Positions 26,085 through 34,397 of a stretch of 64,000 bases of DNA are shown one piece after another (the first letter of the stretch is position 1; each line of letters begins with the position of its first letter). The translations under genes and the position numbers were made by a program. This stretch comes from Alphaproteobacteria bacterium (GTDB lineage Bacteria > Pseudomonadota > Alphaproteobacteria > Micavibrionales > Micavibrionaceae), in the NCBI GenBank assembly GCA_030432025.1, contig JAUIIA010000001.1:310001-374000 (forward strand), in the 5' to 3' direction. The notes under the pieces were generated by a model. That model saw nothing but the letters and a program-made list of their open reading frames with translations. It made no database searches and was not told the origin of the DNA.

Positions 26085-26390
26085 CTATTCCCTCCCTAAT
26101 ACGCGGTTACCGTTTTCGATGATGGTTTGCAGCATGCGCTGCTTGTCTTCGTCTTCCAGCTTCGGGTCAGGAAGGTCGGCCCAGCGCGCGAGCTTGATCA
26201 ACAGTTCGATATGCGCGATCGCAACCTTGCAGGCATCGTGGTGTGCCTTGAAGGTTTTCGAGCACGGGGTGCTGTCGGTAACGGTGATCTGCGCTTCGGA
26301 GAAGTGCTGGTAAGAATCCAACGCGGTCTGGATCGCGCGCGGCAGGAAGTCTGCAATCGCCTCACGGGATTGCATTTCAATTTCGGGCAT
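26085..26390 (-). CDS. Putative terminase small subunit
   Basis: 101-residue helical protein with an AGGACA ribosome-binding site. It has no recognisable HTH by eye; the middle is His- and Ala-rich and the C-terminus acidic. It is called small terminase because it sits directly upstream of the large subunit with a three-base gap, the usual arrangement, and its size matches T7 gp18-type subunits. Sequence alone would not support the assignment. Confidence 0.5.
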   Translation of the reverse strand: MPEIEMQSREAIADFLPRAIQTALDSYQHFSEAQITVTDSTPCSKTFKAHHDACKVAIAHIELLIKLARWADLPDPKLEDEDKQRMLQTIIENGNRVLGRE

Positions 26391-26399
26391 AAAGTGTCC

Positions 26400-28418
26400 T
26401 TAGAATTTAGAGGTGATGTACCACTGGCTGCCGTCGGAAACGACGGTGATCGCTTTGTATTGCGATGCCAATGGCTGGCTGTATCCGTCGGGGCCGCTGC
26501 CGCCCTGTTCGGTTACGGTGATAGTGTTCGATGACACATCGGTTTTCTTAATCGTCACGGTTCGGCCAACAGCTTCCGCGGCGTTGGCGGGCGGAAGGCG
26601 AGCGGTTAATGCGCCGCCGAAGCTGGAAAGCAGGTAAGTATCAACCGCCATGTCGATGTCGTATGTGCCCGTGCCGTCGTAATAGCGTGTATTGCCGGGG
26701 GAGCGGTTGGAGGCAATGACGAACCATTCCGCACCGTTGGATAGCATCATCACGTAATCATTTTCCGCGCCGAGGAAGTAGTCACGAGCATCAGGGCCGT
26801 TGCCGCTATCCTCCTTCACCGTAATCACGTTGGAAGAGCTATCTGTTTTTTTGACGACCATCATCACGCCGACGGAGTCTTCCGCGTTCGGCAGATAGAC
26901 AGTGAGCGCGCCACCGAAGCTGGAGACCAGATGGACGGAATGTGAGAGGTCGAGCGTCACGTTGCCGCTGGTGTCGATAAATTCCGTATCGAAGCGCTGC
27001 AGCGTCGCGTTCATATCGACACAAGTAGTTTTAAGCAAACGGTTCCGGTTCGGGTAACCCGCATTATAGGCGGTATAGCTGCCACCCGATTGGTCATAGA
27101 TTGCCGCGCCGTTGCTGACCGCGAGCAAGTTCATAATAGCCGTGTTCTGCGAGCCGCTTTTGAGATGCACATTCGGGACGACATTTGTGCTTTCCGCATA
27201 CGGGTTGATCAAAATCGTCTGATCGGAATTTTCGAGGATAAAGCACCCCTGTGCGGTTCCTGCAATATTGGCTTCACAATCTACGAAGGCGTTATTGAAG
27301 CGCCCGTCTTCGACATAAAAACCCGCTCCCGTTGAGGACGTGCCCAATGAATAGGCCCGACAGGCATGGAATTTATTGGCATTGGGCGTGTCACCCGCGC
27401 CACTCAAAGTCAGGTGGAAGCCGTGAGTATCGAACTGTTCGACCAGTACGCGGTCGAAGTTGTTCCAGTAACACGGATAATTCGTATTGGTATAGCCATC
27501 CAGCTGCACGCCGATATTCGGGCCGTTAATCGTGATGTCTGTGACCGATGTTTGCACGCAGGGCCTCGTTTTGCCGTAAAGCTTGATACCAATCTCTCCG
27601 CCCTCAATACGGAAGTTATGCAGTGCGCAGTGGTCTTCGGTGACTTCAATCGCGTTGAAGCTCTGGCTGTTACATTTCAGGATAGAAGCCTGCCCTGCGC
27701 CGATCAGACTTTGCCCAGCGGTCAGTGTGATGGTGGCGCTGATGAGATATTCGCCAGCGGGCATGAACACGCTGTCATGTGCAGCTAACGCATTCTGGAT
27801 GGCGGTTGTGTCATTGGTCAGACCGTCACCAACCGCGCCGAAATCCTTTACCGAGATCGCATCAGCGAGCTTATCGTTAATTGTGCGCGCTGCCGCGCCC
27901 GTTCCTGTGGCCGTAAAGTCAGCGGGCGCTGTTGCTCCGCTTAACTCCAAGGCAACGGGATTACCGCTGCCGTCAAAGCCGAGGCCTTTATTCGCGCGTT
28001 GCGCCACACTCGGCAGTTCGACATTCGCGGGTGTTTCATGATCGGAATAGCGGAGCATCAGGTCGCTTTCACGGTTCACCTGTTGCAAGGCCGCGATGAG
28101 GTAATCGAGTTCGTTGTTAATAGAGATCGCGCTGAAATCGCCACCTTCAAGGAAGTCCGTTACGCGTTCGATCGGCAAGTCACGCGCCAACGTCACAATC
28201 GTGTCAGCGTCCGGCGCAGTATCAAATGTGACACTGCCGCCGCTTGTGTTGCCGGCACCGCTAATAGTGAAGCCGCTATTTTGCTCTGCCCCATCCAAAA
28301 AAATTGCCAGATCTTCGCTGGCAAAAATGGGGAACGGATAGCTGAATTGGTCCTGCGTGCCATTGGCGGCGTAGCGCACAATCGGCACTACGTCCGGCAC
28401 TTTGATGTGTTCGGGCAT
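26400..28418 (-). CDS. Tail fibre/tail spike with pectate-lyase-like fold
   Basis: 672-residue receptor-binding protein. Residues about 1-125 match the T7 tail-fibre N-terminal domain that docks onto the tail (NGTQDQFSYPFPIFASEDLAIFLDG, then LPIERVTDFLEGGDFSA). Residues about 190-420 form a right-handed beta-helix of the pectate lyase type, opening with VKDFGAVGDGLTNDTTAIQNAL. The C-terminal 180 residues contain two diverged copies of a beta module of about 90 residues (LVSSFGGALTVYLP and LLSSFGGALTARLP mark equivalent positions). Such spikes often depolymerise surface polysaccharide; the enzymatic residues cannot be identified by eye. A GAGGA ribosome-binding site precedes the ATG. Confidence 0.88.
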   Translation of the reverse strand: MPEHIKVPDVVPIVRYAANGTQDQFSYPFPIFASEDLAIFLDGAEQNSGFTISGAGNTSGGSVTFDTAPDADTIVTLARDLPIERVTDFLEGGDFSAISINNELDYLIAALQQVNRESDLMLRYSDHETPANVELPSVAQRANKGLGFDGSGNPVALELSGATAPADFTATGTGAAARTINDKLADAISVKDFGAVGDGLTNDTTAIQNALAAHDSVFMPAGEYLISATITLTAGQSLIGAGQASILKCNSQSFNAIEVTEDHCALHNFRIEGGEIGIKLYGKTRPCVQTSVTDITINGPNIGVQLDGYTNTNYPCYWNNFDRVLVEQFDTHGFHLTLSGAGDTPNANKFHACRAYSLGTSSTGAGFYVEDGRFNNAFVDCEANIAGTAQGCFILENSDQTILINPYAESTNVVPNVHLKSGSQNTAIMNLLAVSNGAAIYDQSGGSYTAYNAGYPNRNRLLKTTCVDMNATLQRFDTEFIDTSGNVTLDLSHSVHLVSSFGGALTVYLPNAEDSVGVMMVVKKTDSSSNVITVKEDSGNGPDARDYFLGAENDYVMMLSNGAEWFVIASNRSPGNTRYYDGTGTYDIDMAVDTYLLSSFGGALTARLPPANAAEAVGRTVTIKKTDVSSNTITVTEQGGSGPDGYSQPLASQYKAITVVSDGSQWYITSKF

Positions 28419-28453
28419 AAAATCCTCAAAATGTTTAGATGTTAGTAAAAGTG

Positions 28454-28873
28454 CTAAGAAGCTACGGCGTCGGGCCTGCTGAAGCCGCCTCTAAGGTCAT
28501 CAAGGTTTCCGCCTTGCGCCTCAAAATCTTCGATCGTTCCGCCGCGTTCAAAGAACAGGAACAGGTCGAGATGGTGTTGATTGACAACCGCGTGAGAGAA
28601 CATGCCTTGCGCTTCCAGCTTGAAACGCTCGTAATCCTGCGTCGTCATTTCATCAATTACAAGCACGTCGCCAAAGTCATGAATAATTTTAGTGCGCCCC
28701 CAGCCCTCGGCGTTACAACGCTGCACGAAATCGTCAACGATGAGTTTAAAGCTCTCATCATCAACTCTGCTTTGCTCGCTGGATACGTCCTCGAATTGCT
28801 CGACAATATTGGTCGCAGCAATAGAGTTATCAACGGTCCTGAAATTGCCGATTACGACATAGCGCCAAGACAT
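28454..28873 (-). CDS. Unrecognised virion-cluster protein
   Basis: 139-residue acidic soluble protein preceded by an AGGGA ribosome-binding site. Visible segments include a beta-hairpin-like N-terminus (MSWRYVVIGNFR), a central DDFVQRCNAEGWGRTKIIHDFGDV and an Asp/Gly-rich C-terminus. I recognise no family. It lies between a candidate internal virion protein and the tail spike, so a minor virion or assembly-chaperone role is possible. No motif supports more. Confidence 0.5.
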   Translation of the reverse strand: MSWRYVVIGNFRTVDNSIAATNIVEQFEDVSSEQSRVDDESFKLIVDDFVQRCNAEGWGRTKIIHDFGDVLVIDEMTTQDYERFKLEAQGMFSHAVVNQHHLDLFLFFERGGTIEDFEAQGGNLDDLRGGFSRPDAVAS

Positions 28874-28949
28874 TTACGCAGTTCCCTGTTTTTTGTATAA
28901 GAACGCAGACTGCCCTGTATTTGCGATAATGTCAAATTTACAGACCTGT

Positions 28950-29447
28950 CTAAAATAGGCCTTTAAGAGCGTTGCGTTCCCTCAATTGTGTTGCTTGCAA
29001 CAGGTTCAGGCTTGAGGCCTGACTTTCGCCCAAATCAAGTGCACGGGTCCGCAGATTATCGAGCTGTTCACGACGGGCTAACTCGTCATCTGTTTCATCA
29101 AAAAGGCCAAGCAAAACGGCTTGCCCGGAACCGCTGTTTGCGCTAATTCCACTGGCACCGAAATTCGCACGCTGGCGGGCGACCGCACGACGTAATGCAG
29201 TTCGGCGCTCTTCTTCATCCTGTGCGGATTGTGTCGCGATTTTTTCGCGTTCCAGAGCGTTGCTTTGTGCCAGTTGCTGTTGCTGTAATGACTGGCGTTC
29301 CTGTAACTGCCGTAAGGCCAGCTCCTGCGCGTCCTTTTGGCGACCGCCGCCGGACAATGTCTGTATTGTACCGACCGCGCGACCAACCGTGTTCACCGCA
29401 CCTGCTATTTCATTGATGCCTTTGGCAAGGGGAAGAATTCCAGCCAT
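28950..29447 (-). CDS. Candidate internal virion protein (gp14-like)
   Basis: 165-residue protein. The frame extends to 29495 but the ATG at 29447 has a proper AGGAG site and is preferred. The N-terminus is small-residue-rich (GILPLAKGINEIAGAVNTVGRAVGTIQTL), followed by a Gln-rich coiled coil (about 45-85), an Ala/Arg segment and an ANFGASGISANSGSGQAVL motif. That motif recurs in T7-like internal core or ejection proteins near gp14. It is therefore probably an ejected virion protein that helps form the DNA channel. No larger gp15/gp16 homologues follow. Confidence 0.6.
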   Translation of the reverse strand: MAGILPLAKGINEIAGAVNTVGRAVGTIQTLSGGGRQKDAQELALRQLQERQSLQQQQLAQSNALEREKIATQSAQDEEERRTALRRAVARQRANFGASGISANSGSGQAVLLGLFDETDDELARREQLDNLRTRALDLGESQASSLNLLQATQLRERNALKGLF

Positions 29448-29482
29448 AACTAACTCCTGTTTTTTGATGTTATCGGGACAAT

Positions 29483-29511
29483 AAAAAAGCGGCATCGTTC
29501 AGATACCGCTT
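29483..29511 (-). terminator. Intrinsic terminator inside the virion cluster
   Basis: On the minus strand AAGCGGTAT, a short loop, and ATGCCGCTT (one G-T pair) are followed by TTTTTA. It lies just after the gene ending at 29537 and before the candidate internal virion protein, so it may lower expression of downstream tail and packaging genes. Confidence 0.7.
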
Positions 29512-29536
29512 CTTAGAATACGTACTAGATTTGCGC

Positions 29537-29905
29537 TTAAGCGTCCGCGCCTGGCCCTCCGTGACCATCAGCATCGGCGCGCGAGCTCATGAATGTCGGC
29601 ACAGTCTGTTGATCGATCATGTAGGCCGCGTCTCTTGAATGCGCCAGCATCTTTCCTGTAAACTCAGGTGCGCTTTGGCGACAATACTCTCTAGCCGCCA
29701 CAAGCACTTCCACATCGGTAAAGAGCAAACGGTCATCCGTAGATTCTTGACCGTCCAGACCGAAAACCAGCTCGCGCTCAACGCCCTTGGGGTTGTGCTC
29801 TACCCCAATCAGTTCCGCCGCAGGGTTATCCTGCAAATTCGTGACCAATTGGTGCGCCAGACCAGGCAAATAGCCTTTATCTTCGAACTTTAACGTAATT
29901 GACAT
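29537..29905 (-). CDS. Unrecognised virion-cluster protein
   Basis: 122-residue protein. I start it at ATG 29905, which has a GGAGAAG site; the frame continues to 29941 without one. It is acidic with a mixed alpha/beta pattern: LKFEDKGYLPGLAHQLVTNL, a central FGLDGQESTDDRLLFTDVEVLVAAREYC and a Gly/Ala/Asp-rich tail. No family is recognised. It lies between the tail tubular B-like gene and the internal virion-like gene and is followed by a terminator, ending a probable tail subcluster. Confidence 0.5.
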   Translation of the reverse strand: MSITLKFEDKGYLPGLAHQLVTNLQDNPAAELIGVEHNPKGVERELVFGLDGQESTDDRLLFTDVEVLVAAREYCRQSAPEFTGKMLAHSRDAAYMIDQQTVPTFMSSRADADGHGGPGADA

Positions 29906-29962
29906 ATTTACTTCTCCGTAATTGCAGAATTTATATATCAATTGCTATAAATTATGTCAAAC

Positions 29963-31861
29963 TTAATCATTAACCTTGATTTGCGTAGTCACGGAAAGCA
30001 ACGTAAACGCCAGCGGCACATCCTGCTCAATGCGCCACAGGGGCTGGGTTCTGTCGTTTTGCCAGCCCAGCGCACGTACCGAAATGTCACTACTTACGAG
30101 TGGCGGCGGCGTATCGAGGATTTCATCCTCGCCGATCTGACGAAGCGCGATATCGCTTAAGCCGCGTCCGACATCGAGTTTCAGGGCCTGCGTATCCTGT
30201 ACGCGGAACAATCCTTCGATAAGACGAATACGTCGCCCTGCACCTGCATTGCCCAATTCACTTGGCGGCAATGGCTCGACAATATGCGTATAGGGCAACC
30301 CTACTTCGATCGTGGTCGCAGCTTCACTTAAGGTGATCGCTCCGCTTGTGACTGTTTGATCGGCTTTGACTTCACCGTCGGCAACGATAGAAACGGTTTC
30401 ACCTTCGAGATGATCAAGCCCCGACCAGACAGTCGCGGGCGTCATAACCTCTCCGGTTAAAGCAGAGTCGAGATTGAGCGCATCGTCGAGTTGTTCAACC
30501 AGATAGTCCCCATCCCGTTCAACCAGCATGTAGATATCCTCCCCGACTACGGCGACGGATTTCACATTACCGTCCGTGTTGTGTAGCGTCCATGCGGCGA
30601 CAGCTTCCGCACGGAAAACGGTGAAGGCAGCAAATTGCCCATCCCCGCGCACGAGGAAGAGCAAACGCCGACCGGAGTCATAATCCATATCGACGGGGTC
30701 GTTGATGATATGGCGGGAAAGCAGAGCCAAATCGCGGGACTGGTAAGCTTGCTCCAGATCGGTAAAGAGGAATTCCTGCACCTCTTGTTTATTACGGGCA
30801 ACGAACAGCGTCGCGCCGTCGACATTGGTCGGCGGGATGTAGCGATCAACGACAGAACCGTTTCGCGTCTGGCGTCTGATCTGCACGCTTGCAGGGGTGA
30901 GCGGATCGCCCGTGACCTGCCATTCCGCGCCTGATGTGAAGACCTGCAGGTGACGGCCGGAAAAAATACCGCGAATGGCGTTGACCTGATCGGACAGGAT
31001 CGCAAATTCGATTCCCTCATCATCCAAGCCTTCGCCCAGATCGAAATTGAACAGATCGCCGGATTTGGAAAACCACAAACGGTTCGGCAAATCGCGCGAA
31101 CCGCCAATGACCAATCTGTCCTGGTGGAAGGCAACGGTGGCGGGATATCCGCGCACGGGTGAAAAGGCCTGTTCGAACCAGTCGATTGTCACATCCGTAT
31201 TGGGTAAATCCTCGATCACATCCACCGTGACAACAGTTGCGGAATCATAATCAGTGATCTCGACTTCCTTACCCGCGACGCGCATGCGCGTGCCTTCGTG
31301 CCCTTCTTCAAACACATCCTCGGATGCGGTCAGGGTGATGCTGCCCGTTGTGCCGCTCGGGGTTAGCGTTGCGGTGCTGGTGGCGAACTTAAAATACGGT
31401 TGGCGGACGACATTGTCATCCGTGAAGTAGGTCCAGTCCGATAAAGTCCATGTGCCGCCGCTATTACGCGTCAGTCGTTTCGGCGCGACTTCGGGGTGGG
31501 TGAGCAGCAACGTATCCGCGCTTTGCGTCCATGCCAGTTGCGGGATCTGGCTTTCAGTCCATGGGGCGGCAACCGTGTCTTCCTTTACGCCGTTGGTGTA
31601 GATATCGATTTGTTCATCAGTGATGACCAGCAAAGAAGTCTGTTGCGTATTAAACTCGAACGCAATCAGCTTGCCATCGCCCGCCGCCGTGTCGATAAAG
31701 CCCAACCCGGCGCGGCGCGTCACGCCACCCGTCGGGTTGATAAACACATTGCGTAAGGCCAATGCGCCATTGTCATAGGCGCGCAAATCTCCACGGCCCA
31801 GCAGTTCGCTCGACACTTCACCGGCTGTGAAGGTCGTTTTGATTTCTCTTATTCTGGTCAT
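29963..31861 (-). CDS. Tail tubular protein B-like (gp12 type)
   Basis: 632-residue beta-rich protein typical of podovirus nozzle proteins. The opening ETKTTFTAGEVSSELLGR-like segment and YDNGALALRNVFINPTGGVTRRAG are characteristic of this group, followed by repeated beta-propeller-like segments and a C-terminal module. Podovirus homologues form the distal tail nozzle that closes the DNA channel. It shares one base with the upstream tail tubular A-like gene (TAATG). Length is slightly below T7 gp12 (about 790) but normal for alphaproteobacterial podoviruses. Confidence 0.82.
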   Translation of the reverse strand: MTRIREIKTTFTAGEVSSELLGRGDLRAYDNGALALRNVFINPTGGVTRRAGLGFIDTAAGDGKLIAFEFNTQQTSLLVITDEQIDIYTNGVKEDTVAAPWTESQIPQLAWTQSADTLLLTHPEVAPKRLTRNSGGTWTLSDWTYFTDDNVVRQPYFKFATSTATLTPSGTTGSITLTASEDVFEEGHEGTRMRVAGKEVEITDYDSATVVTVDVIEDLPNTDVTIDWFEQAFSPVRGYPATVAFHQDRLVIGGSRDLPNRLWFSKSGDLFNFDLGEGLDDEGIEFAILSDQVNAIRGIFSGRHLQVFTSGAEWQVTGDPLTPASVQIRRQTRNGSVVDRYIPPTNVDGATLFVARNKQEVQEFLFTDLEQAYQSRDLALLSRHIINDPVDMDYDSGRRLLFLVRGDGQFAAFTVFRAEAVAAWTLHNTDGNVKSVAVVGEDIYMLVERDGDYLVEQLDDALNLDSALTGEVMTPATVWSGLDHLEGETVSIVADGEVKADQTVTSGAITLSEAATTIEVGLPYTHIVEPLPPSELGNAGAGRRIRLIEGLFRVQDTQALKLDVGRGLSDIALRQIGEDEILDTPPPLVSSDISVRALGWQNDRTQPLWRIEQDVPLAFTLLSVTTQIKVND

Positions 31862-32430
31862 TAATCTCTCGCGTCTATGAGTGAAAAGCTCTCAATTCGG
31901 TTTGGTGTGTCCTGTTGCGCGTCGATCTGTCGGGCGCGGTCGAACTCATCCTGTGCAATTCTGAAATGCGCTTCGGCGCGCGATGTGCTCTCGGTAACCG
32001 GAATGCACAGCTCCGCCGATAATCGTGCGATCAGGGCTTGATCGAAAAACGGAGGAAAGCTCTCCTCATCCGGTCTGAAGATATATGTCAGAACGGCGTT
32101 TTGGGTGTTTGTATGCAATTCATTCTGCACGATGCGGTAAGAAGCCCCCCTGCCTTTCGAGCCGGTGCCAAGAGATATGGCACGCAGAAAATCATTCGGA
32201 AGTTGGTATGCGTAATTATAATCCGCAACCGGATCGGTTTCGAGTTGGGTAAGCACGACCTGCGCCGTAGCGAAGCTCCAGCGATAGGCCGACAGCAACG
32301 CATCGCGGGTTGTATTAAACAACGCGCCGGCGATTTCGGACTCGGCCGTGCCATCAGAAAAACTGGTAATCGGTGCCGCACCAATGCGGATCAATGCGCG
32401 GGAAGCCAGCGCGACATCATTCAAAGCCAT
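31861..32430 (-). CDS. Tail tubular protein A-like (gp11 type)
   Basis: 189-residue adaptor protein. The N-terminus (ALASRALIRIGAAPITSFSDGTAESEIAGALFNTTRDALLSAY) is the typical gp11/tail-tube A opening, and WSFATAQVVL plus LPNDFLRAISL continue the pattern. In T7-like virions this ring joins the portal to the nozzle. A GGAGACC site precedes the ATG. It directly precedes the nozzle gene, matching the T7 order 11-12. An intrinsic terminator lies just upstream at 32457-32483. Confidence 0.82.
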   Translation of the reverse strand: MALNDVALASRALIRIGAAPITSFSDGTAESEIAGALFNTTRDALLSAYRWSFATAQVVLTQLETDPVADYNYAYQLPNDFLRAISLGTGSKGRGASYRIVQNELHTNTQNAVLTYIFRPDEESFPPFFDQALIARLSAELCIPVTESTSRAEAHFRIAQDEFDRARQIDAQQDTPNRIESFSLIDARD

Positions 32431-32456
32431 AAGGGTCTCCTCGGGTTCAGAAAAAC

Positions 32457-32483
32457 AAAAAACCCCGCACGAGGCGGGGTTCT
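32457..32483 (-). terminator. Intrinsic terminator upstream of the tail tube genes
   Basis: AACCCCGC/GCGGGGTT stem with a short loop. On the minus strand it is followed by TTTTTTG. It lies between the 63-residue gene and tail tubular A, so readthrough would be needed to reach the tail genes from the promoter at 32729-32757. Confidence 0.8.
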
Positions 32484-32505
32484 TGATGAAAAATTAGATA
32501 AAAGC

Positions 32506-32697
32506 CTAAAGCGTTTGCTCGGCTTTGATTGCGACCATTGCGCGTCCCAGACTGCCGTGACGCTCTATTTCAGCGTATGGGACAAAGTCAGGTGCGAGGC
32601 CGTTAAATTCAGGCTCGGATTGTCCTTGCTCCGGCTGGCCGTGCGCAGTCTGGAATGTTGCCACATAGGCCGGACGTTCTTCGTGTTGAGTACTCAT
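32506..32697 (-). CDS. Small virion-cluster protein
   Basis: 63-residue acidic protein without known motif, preceded by a clear GGAGAAA ribosome-binding site. It is the first gene after a consensus-like promoter and is followed by a strong terminator, so it is likely the most highly transcribed small gene of the cluster. The sequence is rich in Glu, Gln and His and may be disordered. A role as a regulator or minor virion component cannot be told from sequence. Confidence 0.55.
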   Translation of the reverse strand: MSTQHEERPAYVATFQTAHGQPEQGQSEPEFNGLAPDFVPYAEIERHGSLGRAMVAIKAEQTL

Positions 32698-32728
32698 TAT
32701 TTTCTCCGTTCTTTTTTAAAGAGCGTGG

Positions 32729-32757
32729 GTATTACGCCCATGGTGAACGGATGTCAA
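32729..32757 (-). promoter_or_regulatory. Consensus sigma-70 promoter within the virion cluster
   Basis: Minus strand TTGACA (32757-32752), a 17-base spacer and TAATAC (32734-32729). This is a near-perfect sigma-70 promoter, 30 bases upstream of the 63-residue gene and directly after a terminator hairpin. Confidence 0.75.
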
Positions 32758-32777
32758 CTTTTTATAAAAGCGAGCAC

Positions 32778-32824
32778 AGCCCCGCGTTCCGCCCCAAGAG
32801 GATAAGGGCGAAGTTGACGGGGCT
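32778..32824 (-). terminator. Large hairpin ending the capsid subcluster
   Basis: Outer stem AGCCCCG (32778-32784) with CGGGGCT (32818-32824) and inner stem CGCCC/GGGCG, read on the minus strand and followed by a moderately T-rich stretch. It separates the capsid subcluster from the promoter at 32729-32757. The remaining bases up to 32952 hold no gene I can support. Confidence 0.55.
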
Positions 32825-32952
32825 GCACTCTATCATGCGTATCGATAACGGCCTCCGGCTGGCGCGGCGGCGAGCGTGGAAAGGCCCTCTATTTAAAAGG
32901 GACGCTCAAGCGCGCTCTTCATGAACCGTTAGTGAGAAAGACGGAGATAGGG

Positions 32953-33198
32953 TTAGCTATATTCCGTGACGGTTACGACGCCGCCAGTATTGCCTGTAAC
33001 GACATAAAACGTCGTGGCAGGTGTGCCGTCAGTATCGATATTCGCAATGATCAGGTCGTTCACGTTCAGCATTTCCGAAGCACCGTTCAGGTAGCCGCTT
33101 GTTTCAAAAGCGGTCGCATCATCGGTTGTCGTGTAATGCCACAAAGTGAAATTATTCGCGTACGCAAGCACGCTGAGGTCAGCTATTTGAAAAGCCAT
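32953..33198 (-). CDS. Small virion-cluster protein next to capsid
   Basis: 81-residue beta-rich protein with an AAGGAG ribosome-binding site, lying 27 bases after the capsid stop. Segments such as FTLWHYTTTDDATAFETSGYLN and NDLIIANIDTDGTPATTFYVVTGN recur in small proteins encoded beside podovirus capsid genes, which may decorate the head. That role is inferred from position. No enzymatic motif is present. Confidence 0.6.
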   Translation of the reverse strand: MAFQIADLSVLAYANNFTLWHYTTTDDATAFETSGYLNGASEMLNVNDLIIANIDTDGTPATTFYVVTGNTGGVVTVTEYS

Positions 33199-33225
33199 AA
33201 TTAGTCTCCTTCGTTAGTGCTTGGG

Positions 33226-34062
33226 TTATGCGTCGGGTGTTTCGTCAGCCTTGATGGTGATTACACCGCCTTCGTCAATCAGGCCTGCGCCTTGGCTCAT
33301 CATATTGTTTACAAAATGCGCCGCGCGGTCGCCGTGCCATGAGACATCGGTTTCAACATCAGCCGCCGAAGCGTGACCGACGGATGTTTTGTGATACCAG
33401 AAGCATGAACGGATATCGTTCTCGTCGATCGGCAAACCGGAATGCGGAATGAAGATTGTCCCGAGGAACATCTTGGCTTGGGTGATTGAAGCGAACGGTA
33501 AATTCTCCGATCCGATGTAATCGGCGCTAACGAATTCATCGATAGACAGCAATTCGGACCATTGCTTCCAACCGACGATACAAAAACGCTGACCGTCATC
33601 GGGTACATCGTTTTCACCGAACGTCTCGAACGCTTCGAGAATTTTTGCCATTGTCATGCCTTCGTTGCCGTCGGCGACTTCGTTGGCTGAAGCTGTCGCC
33701 AAAGCATTGATGATTAATTCATCGGTCTTGCGCCCCAATGCGTTTGCACCGGCATTCGCAATCACCTGACGTTCGTCGATATTGATTTTGAGTTCATCCA
33801 GACGGTCAATCCAGTCACCGGCATAGTAATCTTCGAGCACCACTTCGACATTCGTGTGGTCCAAAGACATGACAGGGACAAGACCGTGTGTGGATTTGGT
33901 TGAGGCCGTTCCTTTGCCGACTTTTTGGAAAGTCGTGGAGGCACCGTTGACGTTGGAGACTGTGCGCACAGTATTGCGTAGCTTGCTCCCCTGTCTTTGG
34001 TATGCCTCATGCACCTCGCGTTCAAATTGCTTAATGAACGCCTGATCGATAGTTACAGACAT
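33226..34062 (-). CDS. Major capsid protein
   Basis: 278-residue HK97-fold-type capsid protein of the podovirus capsid family. Recognisable segments are the N-terminal arm (IDQAFIKQFEREVHEAYQR), the LVPVMSLDHTNVEVVLEDYYAGDWIDRLDELK block, the peripheral-domain region DELIINALATA and the C-terminal CFWYHKTSVGHASA with DVSWHGDRAAHFVNNMMSQGAGLID. An AAAGGA site precedes the ATG. It lies downstream of the scaffold gene across the inserted plus-strand PilZ gene, so head genes of one operon are now interrupted by a gene on the other strand. Confidence 0.88.
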   Translation of the reverse strand: MSVTIDQAFIKQFEREVHEAYQRQGSKLRNTVRTVSNVNGASTTFQKVGKGTASTKSTHGLVPVMSLDHTNVEVVLEDYYAGDWIDRLDELKINIDERQVIANAGANALGRKTDELIINALATASANEVADGNEGMTMAKILEAFETFGENDVPDDGQRFCIVGWKQWSELLSIDEFVSADYIGSENLPFASITQAKMFLGTIFIPHSGLPIDENDIRSCFWYHKTSVGHASAADVETDVSWHGDRAAHFVNNMMSQGAGLIDEGGVITIKADETPDA

Positions 34063-34397
34063 ATCGTTTCCTTTGTGTTGAGAGTTGTGTTTGGGTTTAA
34101 GGCCCGGTCCTCAAACCTGGATATTGGGGCGGTTCTCGCTGTTAAAGCGGCCAAGCGGGCGGCCTACAGGCACGATTTTCTGTATGAGAATCGGTTGTCT
34201 GCGGCCAAATTTTTTGTGAGAAAACGGGCAAAACACCTAAAAACTGTCGGGTTCTTAGGATTAAAATCCTTTAAATTAGCTTTTCCGTATAAAATTTAAA
34301 AAAATTTCATCCAAAGCCTTACAATTGCCGTAATCCTGTCTATAATTGTTTACATATATTAATTGGTTGTTAACTATAAAATGTTAAAGAGTCAGGG
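34063..34397. promoter_or_regulatory. Noncoding stretch between capsid and PilZ genes
   Basis: 335 bases with no supported gene. The PilZ side (about 34290-34390) is very AT-rich and must carry its plus-strand promoter; an element near TATAAAAT (34374) could be its -10. A 14-base palindrome AGGATTAAAATCCT lies at 34257-34270. A minus-strand promoter for capsid is expected here, because the PilZ insertion separates capsid from the upstream head genes, but none is obvious. Confidence 0.4.

Noticed and set aside
33997-34299. Plus-strand open frame between capsid and PilZ
   Set aside because: It begins inside the capsid gene in another frame, has no ribosome-binding site and crosses a region that looks noncoding.
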